Assembly (NCBI RefSeq): GCF_007565055.1
Contig: NC_044562.1
Span: forward strand, 51,842,250 to 51,906,249
From: Rhinopithecus roxellana
Taxonomy: Eukaryota; Chordata; Mammalia; Primates; Cercopithecidae
DNA: 64,000 nucleotides
Reading direction: 5' to 3'
Under the pieces are notes generated by a model, which was not told where the DNA came from, ran no database searches, and saw only the letters and a list, made by a program, of their open reading frames with translations. Numbering within the stretch: the first letter of the stretch is position 1; every line of letters begins with the position of its first letter. A program made the position numbers and the translations under genes. This document shows positions 1 to 11,130 of the stretch, piece by piece.

Positions 1-724
1 AAAATTAAAACCAAAATTTACCTTTCTATATGCCTTAGAAGTGGCCCCATTGGAGACCAACAGAGGACTTCTTAGTAAGCTGAACACAGCCAGTTTTCCC
101 TCCATTCTTGGAGCAGATTGTTGTTTTTTGATTGTGTATTGGCTAAATAATTTGGTATAAGAAGTCTCTATCTTTAAATACAAGTAGTATTCAACAAGAT
201 GAAATGCTCGTATTATGAGAAGTCTTAAATTTGGAGATCAGGGGAACAGTAGATTTACTTTTACCAGCTCAGGGATACTTGAGAGGTAAGTGCTCTCTGA
301 GAGAAAAAATAAGAGAAATTCTGTAATGGCTAGGAGGGTGAATAACTTGACCTTGAAAATCCCTTCAGATTCCAGAAGTCTGTGATGCTATTTGTAACAA
401 ATAACTCATTACCTCAAGGTCAAAAAATAGATGTTCATGAACTATACTGAAACAATGTGTACATTCAAAACAACAGCATTGTTCTGTATTTGCAGAGCAA
501 CCAAGAGAAGTGAGTTCAGAATCTCCATAAACTTAAGGTAAGAATTAGTTAATCATACACTTGATGTTTATCACTGGAAAAGAAAATTATTTATGAAACA
601 GAGCAAAAGAAAAGAGTGAAGATAAAAATATAAAATGATTGTAAGAAACAGAGAGAAAGAATCAAAGTGAATCATATTAGATGGACCCAACCCTACAAGT
701 AATTAAAGCACTAGTAATTAATTC
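1..724. other. AT-rich spacer, nothing recognised
   Basis: There is no convincing open frame, RNA gene or repeat I can name here. It is ordinary AT-rich non-coding DNA. Confidence 0.6.
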
Positions 725-915
725 TGTGGACTCTGGTGAAAAGCAGTCCCAGGTTCAAATCTTTGCTTTGTCAGTCCCAGCTGTACAATATTAGCTATCT
801 CTAAAATTAGATACTAATATTGTCCCATATTGTCATCTGGGGAATTCAGTGTAATAGGTTCTGTAGAGTCCTCGGTGGTGCCTGGTACGTATGTGCTCTG
901 TAATAGCAACGGCTC
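725..915 (+). repeat. MIR SINE
   Basis: A diverged tRNA-derived MIR in sense orientation. The landmarks ggactctggtg...ccaggttcaaatc and, further on, ggtgcctggtacgtatg are present in the right order and spacing. Confidence 0.7.
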
Positions 916-1045
916 TTTTATTGGATATAGGGGCTAGGTAATCTCACAGGTAACTCTGAGCTTTACAAGTCTATGAATGGAGCCTATCTAGCCTTTTCAG
1001 TGAAGGTGAAACATCTTATGAAGTGATTTAGAAAAAAAGTAGAGA

Positions 1046-1343
1046 TTTTTTTTTTTTTTTGAGACGGAGTCTTGCTCTGTCGCCCAGGCTGGAGTGCTGT
1101 GGCGCAGTCTCGGCTCACTGCAAGCCCTGGTTCCTGGGTTCACACCATTCTCCTGCCTCAGCCTCCCAAGAAACTGGGACTACAGGCGCCCGCCACCACG
1201 CCCAGCTAATATTTTGTATTTTTTAGTAGAGACGGGGTTTCACCATGTTAGCCAGGATGGGCTCGATCTCCTGACCTCGTGATCTGCCCGCCTCGGCCTC
1301 CCAAAGTGCTAGGATTACAGGCGTGAGCCACTGTGCCCGGTCT
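1046..1343 (-). mobile_element. Alu, full length
   Basis: An Alu on the minus strand: poly(T), then gagacggagtcttgctctgt and through to gcgtgagccactgtgcccgg. The diagnostic look is of a young (S/Y-type) copy. It is flanked by an 11-bp near-perfect target duplication, aaaagtagaga at 1035-1045 and aaaggtagaga at 1344-1354. The 62-residue frame inside is a translation of Alu and not a gene. Confidence 0.97.
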
Positions 1344-1849
1344 AAAGGTAGAGAATTTTAACTAATCAATTTAATTCTTTTTACAATTTGAGTGGCTGCA
1401 AACATGAATTCAAAGAGAAAATTACCTTACAGACACACCTTTGTGTTGGAGACCCATTCTGTATGTTGGGGATATATATCACAACTTCATTTGCACATTT
1501 ACTAACTTGATTTTTTTCCCCAAGAGTTTCTCAGTGATGTTTTGACCAGAAGTTTTGTTTATACACTTTTATTCAAGGAAGATTATACAGCAAACAAATG
1601 GCAAAATTTGAACTTTAAAGCCTCCGAATATTTAGTCTTCTGCTTTTCATGGTTCATTGATCCATCCACATGCAAGGCTTGTATTGTGAGATTGACCCAA
1701 ACCAGTTAATGTGTCTCTGAAATCAAGTCTCAATTTCTGCTAGAGTTCAACTTAATTTAAATCATCAGAGAATTATAATTTTAAAAATATGGTTGGCCAA
1801 GGTGTTTTTTTCTTTCAGGCTGCTATTAAAACTAAGAATATGATCATGG

Positions 1850-2090
1850 AGAGGCAGTGCAATATGTTAGTCAGAACAAAGATGTCAGCATCAGAAAGAC
1901 TGCATTCAAAACCTATTACTGTAATATACCAACTATACAGTCTTTGGCAAATTATATAACTTTTCTAAAGTCTAGTTGTCTTGAGTGTGAAATGAAGATA
2001 TGAGATTCTACCTTTCAGCTGTGTTATGTAGAATTAACTGAAACAGGGCATATAAAGTATAGTACCTGACACATAGTAAATGACTGCCAA
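1850..2090 (+). repeat. MIR SINE, nearly full length
   Basis: Sense MIR. It has the central core with a caaatt...aactttt stretch where gggcaagttacttaacct stands in the consensus, then gtgaaatgaagat, and the 3' tail acctgacacatagtaaatg. Divergence is high, as expected for this age. Confidence 0.7.
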
Positions 2091-4016
2091 ACACATGCCA
2101 ACTTTCCTCCCTCCACATTTTCCATTGGGTCATGTAGAGAAAAGAGCAGATGAGGGAAAATTATTATTTTCTAGTACCATAGAGCAAGATGAAGGTTCAT
2201 AGTGTTGAAAAAGATGCAGCATTTCTAAGATAGACTTGATTTCCAGTATTCTATTCTGGTATTAAGCCATGCAATAGATGATACAGTAAATAATGTGTCC
2301 AGTATGGGACTTAGGAAAGCACTACTGACCAGTTTAAATCCTATATGAAATTTGAATTTTGAATTTAATAAAATAAAATTACAAAAAATTATGGTAACTA
2401 TGGCATATCGCAGAACAGTGAATGGTAATAATACATTGATATTCAAAAGAAGATAGTAATTCCAAAGATGAGATTGTCAAGGATAGATTATTACAGTGCA
2501 CTTGGGGTGGAGGGAGTATTCTGTAGAAGCAAAGAGAAAAGCTGAAACTAGAATGAATTTTTTAAGGAGTGAGGGTATAAATACATGTGGTATTTATTAG
2601 AAAGGTAATAAGGGTTGTAACCTGTATCTATACATTTGAGTTATTTACACAGAACCTTACCAAACACACTATTGGAAGTCTGGCAAAGTCAGTGGATGCT
2701 TCTACTCAGTATGAGTCATGACTAATCTATTGCTGTCTAATTCTCAAAGCTTAGAGAAGTCAATAGGTTAGCATTTAGAAATTTTCCATTACGGACATTG
2801 ATTCAATTCATTTCTTGGTTGTAGCTCTGCACATTTATTCATAAGCATTACTGAAAGCTTAAGCAGACTTAAGAAATTACTAATCCAATTTAGCATCATA
2901 TTGAAGCCAAACTTAAAATATGGAAGAAAGCTGGTAAGGAGGACTCAGTATTGAAGTTAGGTTGTTGATTTAGTGATGGACTTCAGAGTTTCAGAGAAGC
3001 TAACCAAGTCTCAGTATGCAGCTACTTTTGAACAGCTTTACACTGACTGAAGAATTGCAGATAAGAATATCTTTGGCATGTTTGGGGAGTAAACCTCTGA
3101 ATCACATGCTTTTAAACTTTGATATCACATGGATCACTTCCCTAATTACAACCCCTCTTTTTATGTGATGGTGTGAGCCCCTGTAACTCTGTAGGCGAAT
3201 GCCGCATGAGTGACACCACACTGTTTCACCCACCATGTGCACTCGAAATCATGTATTATTGCATGACACTTAGGGCTTATGAAACACTCTGCTTGCTCTT
3301 CTTATCCTGCTTGTTGAATATGTATTCATCCTTCAAACCCCTGTTCAGCCATCTCCTTTTTAGACCTCTGACTCAAGAGAATTTTATATTAAGGAGACTT
3401 GTTTTTGCAATGTTCCTTTAACTACCTACTATACAAAAGCCATTACCTTTAATAGTAGATTTATATATTGGTTGATTACACACTGAGCAATGGATGTTTG
3501 GCTATGAGAATCTGTTTTAAATTATTTCCTTTGTTGTTGTTGTCGATGTTTTCATAGAATGTTACACTACTTATAGGAAGGTTTTTGACGGGCAGCACTT
3601 AAGGCTGTCAGAACTGGTGGGAGCGCTAATTGGAACCAATCAAACTTTAACTGATCTGCTTCTACACTTCAGTGACAAAGAGGAATTTCTTCTACTTTTG
3701 ACGCAGAAAGCCTTTGTTTCTGATGGATTTAAATGACCAGGGAGTTAGCCAATTTGGGGAACAGCTTTTCTTTGTCATTAGAAACTATAAATATGAACTT
3801 TATTATTAATTAATCTAAGAAAATAATAATTCTGGTGTATTTTGTTATTGAATTTGTGGTCAATAAACTGAGTCTGATACACAAGTCAAGGGAATCTAGT
3901 ATAAAGCTACTGAATGAATAGAAAATTTTCCCCTGAGATAGAAAACATTTCTGGTGAGGTTGAGAACGATTTTCAAAGTGATTGTCAGTTGTATTGTTAA
4001 TTTTATAATTCTCTTT
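2091..4016. other. AT-rich spacer, nothing recognised
   Basis: Short open frames here (2225-2446 minus, 3173-3421 plus) have no family resemblance and no splice or promoter context. I see no repeat I can name. Confidence 0.5.
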
Positions 4017-4371
4017 TGCTGTGGTTTGAATGTGTCCTCTCCAAAATTCAGGTGATTTCTGTGTGGTAGTAGAGGTAGGGACTTTTCAGAGGTGATTAGG
4101 CCAGGGGGGCTGCTCCCCACTTAATGGGATTAAGGCCCTTTCAGGAAAAAAAAAACAGAAAAACAAAAAAAGGCTTTATTTTCGATTAGCTTTTCTTTCT
4201 GCCTTCTGCCTATTTGAGGATGTAGCAAAAAGGCCCTCACTAAACCAGAGGCTGACACCTTGATATTGAACTTCCCAGCTTCTATAATTGTGAGGAAATG
4301 AATTTCTATTCTTTATAAATTACCTAGTCTCAAGTATTCTGTTACAGCAGCACAACATGGGCTAAGATGCC
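4017..4371 (+). mobile_element. MaLR LTR (MST/MLT1-type), solo
   Basis: The element starts tgctgtggtttgaatgtgtc, runs through ggtgattaggcca and a gacaccttgatattgaactt block, and ends with ttataaattacctagtctca...taaga. These are the usual landmarks of a mammalian-apparent LTR retrotransposon LTR of MST/MLT1 type. No internal sequence or partner LTR is adjacent, so it is solo. An A-rich stretch near 4146-4172 interrupts the middle. Confidence 0.75.
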
Positions 4372-4569
4372 ATTGTATTTGCTCTCATTTGTGTAAAGCT
4401 CCAGATTTGAAGAAGTGTAATGGCAAATATGAAGCACGAATATAAGTTTTATGAAATGTTTTGAAGCATTGTAAGAGATCAGTGAGTCTATTTTTAGGGT
4501 CTTACAGTCACATATATGAGAAAAATATATTTTTGGTATAACTTGATTAGGTTTATTTTTATAGTAGTC

Positions 4570-5050
4570 AGGGTAAATTACATGTTCTGATCTTTTCCTC
4601 AGTTATTGCATCCTGCAGAATGGATTTATTCATGCATTGAACAGATACATTTGTGAATAAAAAATTAAACAGATTATGATGCACACAGATTATGATACTT
4701 GCTGAGGGAGGAAAAACAGTGCAGGTACAGGTACATGAAATTAAAATAGGGTTGTCAGGAGTCACATCTCTGAAGAGGGACACTGCAATGATATCTGAGC
4801 AATGAGCAGGATGAAAAGCATTTCAAACAGAAGGAACAGTATTTACAGAAGAGGCAGGATAAGAGCATGAAGTGTTCAAGGCACAAAATGCCAGCATGGC
4901 TAGTGGGGAGTGATCCAAAGGTCAGGGTTTTGAGATGAGGGCTACAAGTACATGAGGGCTGAATCAGGCAGAACGTGGATGTTGTAGTATGCTGTCCTCA
5001 TTATGCACCCAGTGAAATGAGTAAAAAAGCTTCATCATATATGGGGATAA
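4570..5050 (-). repeat. Ancient L2 fragment
   Basis: Landmarks typical of antisense L2 are visible: a block with gaacagtatttacagaagaggcaggataagagcatgaag split over 4836-4874 and ccagcatggctagtgggga after it. Both edges are vague because of the divergence. Confidence 0.5.
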
Positions 5051-6125
5051 TATCTTTGTCTCTCTTTCATTTTGATGTGTATGACCAGAAGCACAGGTGT
5101 GGACCAGTTTTAAAAACCTAAATGGAAATTTTGAGCCCCTTTAAGACAATATTTCTGAAAGCCAGACTTTCTTCACACCAAAAATTATTTCTCAGATCCT
5201 TGAAGCTCTACCTGATATACATGATGAAGGCCTGTAGACTTGAACATTGGGTCTGTTATAGATGGATGAAAGGCATGCAAGAGATAAATTAAGATATTTT
5301 CTGCCTCATAGGATAGGGAAAGCATCCCTTCTGCCCTGATGAATTATAGAAAAGGGAACCCCCAGTAGAAGGTGTTTTGTGCAAATGGTCAAAGTATTTT
5401 GACTTCTTTCCTAAAAGCTGAAATCCCAGAGGAGGAGCAGGTTTGGTTGAAAGTGAAAAGCTAAAGCAGAGTGGATTTTGCCGTGATTTAGTGAGTTAGC
5501 TATGACAGAGTAAAAATGGAGGTATGGTGTGGCCAATCCTAAGTCTTCCTCAGTACCTGTGTGGGATGGAGGCTCAGGAAGTTCTGTTAGCCCTGTGAGG
5601 ATGTCAAAAGCTAGCTGAGATGGGGCAGTCTATCTGTCATGAGCCTGACCATGACCACAGCAAGAGGCTAGGGGGTCCTAGACAGATGCCAAAAGTTTGA
5701 TAGCCTCAATAGAGATCCAAGTGGAGGGTGTGGATGAGACTTAGAGGATATTGAAGCAGCAAGGAAGGCTGAGATTGACTCAAGGCCCCATGACAAATGA
5801 CTAAGGTTCCCAAACTGAGGCAATTGATCAGAGAAGCCATGAATTTTAGCTGTAGATGTGTGCAGGAAACCAAGTGACAAGACAGACAAGGGACATAGTT
5901 GCAGAGACCAGAGGACACAAAGGAGATCAGGGACCTGCAGGTTTGGAGCTGAGACCACCTCTTTCCTGCCACCTCAAGGTCATAGAAACCCACTTCCTTA
6001 TAAACTCAGGTGTCTCCTTGAAGAAAAACAATGGGCTGGAGGAAATATGAAAGATTACACATTTAACAGATATGACTGAGTTTTTAGAAAAAGAATATGT
6101 ATTTATATAAAAAGATGATGAGATA
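5051..6125. other. Spacer with possible L2-like traces
   Basis: Stretches such as ggaggagcaggtttggttga (near 5430) and gatccaagtggaggg (near 5716) recall antisense L2. They are too diverged to delimit. The overlapping frames between 5668 and 6160 on both strands are not gene-like. Confidence 0.3.
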
Positions 6126-6129
6126 GCAT

Positions 6130-6260
6130 TAATGATCACTTTGTTCATGTATTCATTCACTTAACAAGTAACCAGTGAGCGTGTTTTATATACCACGTAC
6201 AGGGAATACAACAGACATTAATCCCTGACTTTCCAGAGCTTAGTGAGGGTAGTTCCTGGT
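6130..6260 (-). repeat. L2 3' end
   Basis: Antisense L2 tail: attcattcacttaacaagtaacc, then ataccacgtacagggaatac, then a ccctgact...gagctta block in the family order. Confidence 0.6.
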
Positions 6261-6494
6261 TGAAGCTACAAGGAAAACAACAACAACAAAAAGCAACAGC
6301 TCAATTAAAAAAAAAAGATGCTGTAACTTATTTTCACATTTGAGTAATGTGCTGTATTTTTAATCCTACGACAATGGAGATGAAAAGTATTCCGGTGGTA
6401 TGCATGACCTTGTTGTGGTTAAGGAAAGTTAAAAATGACTACAGAGTTTATTCTTGCTTGGACACTAAATTTAAAGAACTTGACATTTTATCAT

Positions 6495-6660
6495 AGGGTT
6501 AGTCAGAGAGTCACAGAATTTTAGAGCTGGAAAGGATCTTAGAGGTCATCTGGTCCAACTTCTTAGTTTGACTAGTGAGGAAACTGACTAGGGAGTTGAA
6601 GGGAAACTTGCCGCTAAAGCTGGGGTTTAAATATATGTTCTTTGACTTTAGTCTAGGGAT
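6495..6660 (-). repeat. L3/CR1-like or MIR-related ancient repeat
   Basis: The landmarks gagtcacagaattttagagc, tggaaaggatcttagaggtc and gaggaaactgac match a common ancient mammalian CR1/L3-type 3' end. The exact family is uncertain. Confidence 0.5.
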
Positions 6661-6949
6661 CTTTATAATAGAACAGAACTTTCATTCATATCTTAGCAGG
6701 AGATAATCTATAAGCCTGTTCAATTCACCATGGTATCAAGTGAATCAGGGCCCTTTGGAAGTGTTTCTAGGGCTGGTGTTTATAGGTATTGGGAACATAA
6801 TTGGTGATGTTATGACACTTGAGTAGGTCAGGCGGTTAGAAGAAGAACAGAAACTCTCTAGAGTGGTTAGTTATTTCTTCTCCCAATAGAATGTTAAACA
6901 CAGCCCAGAAAGATCCTGAGTGACCCCAGAGACAGAGTGCTTGCCAAGA

Positions 6950-7090
6950 TGACAGTCTACTGTAAGGAGTAAAAGCTTGGGCTCAGGAATGAGACATCTT
7001 AGTTCAAATCCCAGCTCTATCATGTATCTACTACTTCTTAGTCAGTTGTAAAACTTGTAGCAAGAAATGTGTTGTAAAGAATGAACAAAA
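6950..7090 (+). repeat. MIR SINE, 5' half
   Basis: Sense MIR landmarks: taaaagcttgggctcaggaatg, then ttcaaatcccagctctatca. The 3' half is missing or too diverged to see. Confidence 0.65.
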
Positions 7091-9385
7091 TGCTGAAAGT
7101 TGTGAATGACTTACCTTGGAAGGATAAGTCAGATTTAAGTTATTTCAAAAATGATTCTACTCTCACTCACTTATATGCAGTAGTTTTTCTTCTAGAGGTA
7201 AAGGGGTAGAGTTATGGTTAGTTTATGAGGAAGAATTTACACCCTGCCATTTATCTCATGGTATAGTTGACCAAGTGGTGTTCCGCTTTATTGATGTGAT
7301 ATTTCTAGTTATGACAAATGAAAACTATAGTAGTGTTTGCATTTAATGCCCATGTTTTGCTTTTCATGATTTTAGCAAGACCTTGGAACTTTCCTGGGAG
7401 AGGATCACATGTACACTTCATCTTTCATGTATGATATGTCAAAAAAAGAGAAAAGATTGGCAACAACTAAACTGGAATTTAGGTGTGTGAGGTACTCTAA
7501 TCATACACAAGGCTAGCTTTAATTTTGGTGAATGGTAGAGAAGGAAGAGTAAAAGAAGCAGTGTTGTGTTTTTTTTTTTAATTAAGATAATATCATATAT
7601 GTGTCATGATAAAACCTAAAATGCCATCTAATCCTTTCTTTCTTGCATTTTCTTTTCCCTCCTGCACTTAATTTAAAGCTCATTAAAATATATAACTTGT
7701 AACATTGTGTTGAACTAAATGTTGTTTAACAAAAAGAACACACATGTGGTCTCACGTGCTATTTGACTAGACTTACGTTGTTAAACTGAGAACCTGCAGA
7801 CCCATGCATTTTCCAGTGCTTGTGATGGCATAATATCAAATGACCTTTCTGCCATTGCATGCTTTGGCACTTGCGTATTACAAACACAGCCAGACAATAA
7901 CAATGAAGGAAATTAGGAAAAGAAAAGCTTACCTTTTGTCCATGATGCTTAATGGAAAATACCACGACACTCTTAGGGTCCTTTTGATTGGAAAGGTTAC
8001 ATGGGTTAATCTATGCATTTTGTCACACAAAATGAGTTGGTTAGATGGAATTCTTGGTGTGTTTCAGCTGAGTGTTTTAGCAAATTAGCATATGTATTGA
8101 GCACCAGTTAGGACAGTTTCTAACAGCACTGAGTTGGGTAGGGTATGTGTGTGAACGTGTTAGACAAAGTCAGCCTGACTTTGTTTTTCCACAACGGGAA
8201 AAATAAAAACACCTTTTCTGACCCCCCCTCAGGAAAAAAATTATTCGTAATGAATTATAGTCTGTTGTATAAGAGACTTGGCCTTTTTATTTATGCATAT
8301 ATTTTAGTATTTTGCACACTACAGTTGTGTTAATGTAGGGAATATGTTTTTGTAATTTAATTAATAATCATGAAATCTTTCTGTCTTATTGAATACTACA
8401 TTAAAGTTGAATAAGTTGATAAAGTCAACTTTTTTCCAATGTTAAATTTAAATGTTCTTTGAGAAAAAGCTAATAAAAACATTTAAGACATACGTATTTT
8501 TATTTGTGGCCAGTGAATATTTAATGTACTGGTGTCATCTGAATGCTCTATAGGGTCTAAGATTGGTTTTAAATATAGTGCTTTCCATAAAGTGAATCTA
8601 AACTTTCTAACGTAATCACAGAAAAAAAAAAAAAAAAAAGAATATAAACCTAAGGTAATGAAGTATGTTATGGATTTCCTATGATTAACAACTTTCAGAT
8701 TCTTTAGCTGGTAATCAAACCTTTGGGCTTCAAGTTATATTTCATACTTGCTTGCTGTTTGAACTGTACCTTGGCTAGATGTTTATTAGTATTTGTCTTG
8801 AGTTCCCTCCATTGTGTTCATGTAGAAATTGTCTCACATTTCCAATTCAAAAGAAGACAAAATGAAAGTTAATTTTTAAAAGTTGATGGGCTAATTATTT
8901 TCTTGAATTGTCCCTCAGGAGGAATATTTATGCTATATTAATGGTAATATAGGTAAACCATGACTACAGAAATTGAATGCTACCCACAAATGCAAAAACC
9001 CTTCCAGAAGACCTGTCCAATGTGTTATTACTTATGTGCTTTCCTAAATACAAAGAAAGCCAAAGCATATGGTAATAATAAAGCATCTGCTTCAAAGGTC
9101 TGCATCTAAGTTTGTTTATAGATGGTCTGTGTATTTAACTGCTATATAGCACACATGTGAATTTATCATTGGATACTTATTGATCGTAAAGAGAACAGTG
9201 GCATAGATGTCACTATATAACTATGTAATATCTGTATAAATATGTTATATATAATATAAAATCATCCTTTTATTTATAGCTTCCTTATTTATTTATAACG
9301 GTACATAATAAGTGTAGTTTTTTAAGTATCAGGCGTCATAACTTCTATGACAGTTTCTTGGCAAGAAGCAGACTAATCGTATTTA
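7091..9385. other. AT-rich spacer with a short poly(A) tract and TA-rich stretch
   Basis: A run of about 18 A lies near 8622-8639, and a TA-rich stretch lies near 9225-9300. I could not tie the A run to a retroposed copy upstream. There are no gene-like frames. Confidence 0.5.
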
Positions 9386-9389
9386 GAAA

Positions 9390-9570
9390 TAACATGATAG
9401 TACCATTAAAGCTGGAAGGAAATATAGAATTCAATTAATATTTTAATTTCATTTTACAAACAAGAAAATGGGCTCAGACAGGTCAAGAAATTTGCCCTCA
9501 ATGGCCCGGCATATTTACAATAGAACTAGGACTAGAACCCATTTATTTTATTTTTAGTTTAATGCTCTCA
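9390..9570 (-). repeat. L3/MIR-like ancient repeat
   Basis: The order aaagctggaaggaaatatag, cattttacaaacaagaaaat, ggctcagacaggtcaagaaa, actaggactagaaccca follows the ancient CR1/L3 3'-end pattern. Confidence 0.5.
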
Positions 9571-10299
9571 GACTGATTACATTTCCTAGTTTGGATTAGA
9601 ACGGCTCAATAAAATCCATGATTCCCTTATAATTCTCTTCTCCTTCCTTATCTCTCCTCAGGGAGGAAAATAAAAAGGTGATCTTTCTCCCTGGAAGTAT
9701 TTGGAGAGTGCCAATAACTACAGATTGTATCCTCCTTCGTGACATTTGATCTTTATTTTTATGGATCATTCAACTAAAGGCATGCACGTTACTCATTTTC
9801 CCCCTCTTATTACACGCATATATTTAAAACATTCTAATCATGCTTTGAAATGATCTAGTTTATTACAAATCTCTGATCTGGAATCTTATGACATTATTGA
9901 CTGAACAGGAACTTTGTTAGTAATTCAGATACAGGAAGGTCTCCAAAATAAGTTACATTAAAATACGAGCATTCCCTTTATCTGGAACTAGAATAAGAGT
10001 TCCCGCAGTGTAAATCTGTCTTCTAAAAGAAAACAATTTTTAATATCATTTATTTTCAGTTGTTCACAAATTCTTTTATACCTGCTTTGCTTTCCTTTTA
10101 CTTTTATAAATCCAAATTTCATCATATAATATATAAACCATAGGCTCCCGGGCACTTTGGAGGGACTTTTTGTTAAAAAAGCATGTGGCTGTGTGTGTGT
10201 GTTTCCATCTCTTTTTTGCAAGAGATATTTCCTTTTAGTTGGAATGCCACATTTGGGTACAGACATCTGGGTATAATGTCACCAGTAGAAATGAGCATT
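9571..10299. other. Spacer, nothing recognised
   Basis: AT-rich DNA with a short GT run at about 10190-10201. The 92-residue minus frame at 9988-10266 has no family resemblance. Confidence 0.5.
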
Positions 10300-11071
10300 T
10301 TTTGTTTTTCTAACTTTTGAAGCTCTGGTCAGCTTCACATGGGCTTCTATCAGTTGATATGGCATCTTCAACTTCAGCCAAGAGGAGGCTATTAGATTAT
10401 AAGTGCTAAAAATGATGAGTCGTCTTCACACTTCAGGCAGCGTGAATGCAAGCAAGATTGTAAAATAATTATAATCTGAAGCAGAGCCAGCCATGCAACC
10501 CCAGCCTATCTTTCTTCATTAATTTGTATACAGTTCTTATTTTAAGAGAACAAACTTTCAGAGGGTACTCACATGGGGCTGCTGAACCAGCTGTACAACT
10601 TTTATTTTGAAGAAAAAAAGTTGAGCCTCAGAACAGTCTGTTTTAAAGACAGGGAGGGACTTAGCCTTTCGGAGCTTGACCAGCATGTGGAAGGAGAGCT
10701 CTCATGGCTGCAATAACTTAGGGCGTTTCTACCTGGATGACACTGGGGCAGGAAGTTTTCTGTTAGTTTTGTTCTGTTTCGGAGGGTCCCGTGCACTTCT
10801 CTTGCCTGGATCAACGTGACTCTTGGTGGTTTTTGCACACCCTGCTCTGTGGGGGAGTGCCCCAAAGTGCCTGTCTTATGTGGCCTCTATGGACACACTG
10901 CTCAGCTGGCAGAGAGCAGGGAAGTTTTCTCCCAGCACCCAAAAAGAGAAAGAGGAAACTACTTTTTCTTTCTGGGCTCCTTGCAGCACAATAGATCAGA
11001 ATAAGCGTCCACATTTCCTCTCTGGAGTTTCTGGAGTGGTTTCCAGGAAGAAGTTAAACCTTCACCTTTAA
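10300..11071 (+). promoter_or_regulatory. PDE1A: Probable promoter and 5' UTR of the PDE1A short-form transcript
   Basis: This block lies directly before the PDE1A start codon. It is free of recognisable repeats and has more G+C than its surroundings. I see no good TATA box near the ATG and no CpG island. Purine-rich GGAA cores, potential ETS-type sites, recur close to the ATG (for example aggaaact near 10950 and caggaagaag near 11045). Short open frames on both strands here (10602-11071) overlap one another and look like by-products of the composition. The transcription start cannot be placed by eye, so the boundary between promoter and 5' UTR is unresolved. Confidence 0.5.
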
Positions 11072-11124
11072 ATGGATGACCATGTCACAATCAGGAAGAA
11101 ACATCTCCAAAGACCCATCTTTAG
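11072..11124 (+). CDS. PDE1A: PDE1A alternative first coding exon (isoform N-terminus)
   Basis: This is a short first coding exon that ends at a splice donor. Its 17 complete codons read MDDHVTIRKKHLQRPIF, and a trailing AG is completed by the next exon, as Arg if the transcript matches the known isoform. A TAA stop at 11069-11071 lies in frame directly before the ATG, so translation cannot start further upstream in this exon. I recognise the peptide as the N-terminus of the 59-kDa-type PDE1A isoform, a Ca2+/calmodulin-activated phosphodiesterase that hydrolyses cGMP and cAMP in the cytosol. In the family the following residues (RCLVKQLERG) belong to the calmodulin-binding segment. The alternative isoform starts MGSSATEIEE, so promoter choice changes the N-terminal side of the calmodulin site. 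The common catalytic exons are not in this window, and I could not find the acceptor exon down to 64000. The identification is from memory of the protein, supported by the stop-ATG and donor context. Confidence 0.9.
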
Positions 11125-11130
11125 GTAAGT
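11125..11130 (+). promoter_or_regulatory. PDE1A: 5' splice donor of the PDE1A first exon
   Basis: The sequence TTTAG|gtaagt is an excellent match to the U1 consensus. It fixes the end of the coding exon after the second base of codon 18. Confidence 0.88.

Noticed and set aside
10602..11071. Several overlapping frames upstream of the PDE1A ATG as a separate small protein
   Set aside because: They overlap on both strands and have no resemblance to a family. One plus-strand frame (10823-11071) stops directly before the PDE1A ATG, so at most it could be an upstream ORF.
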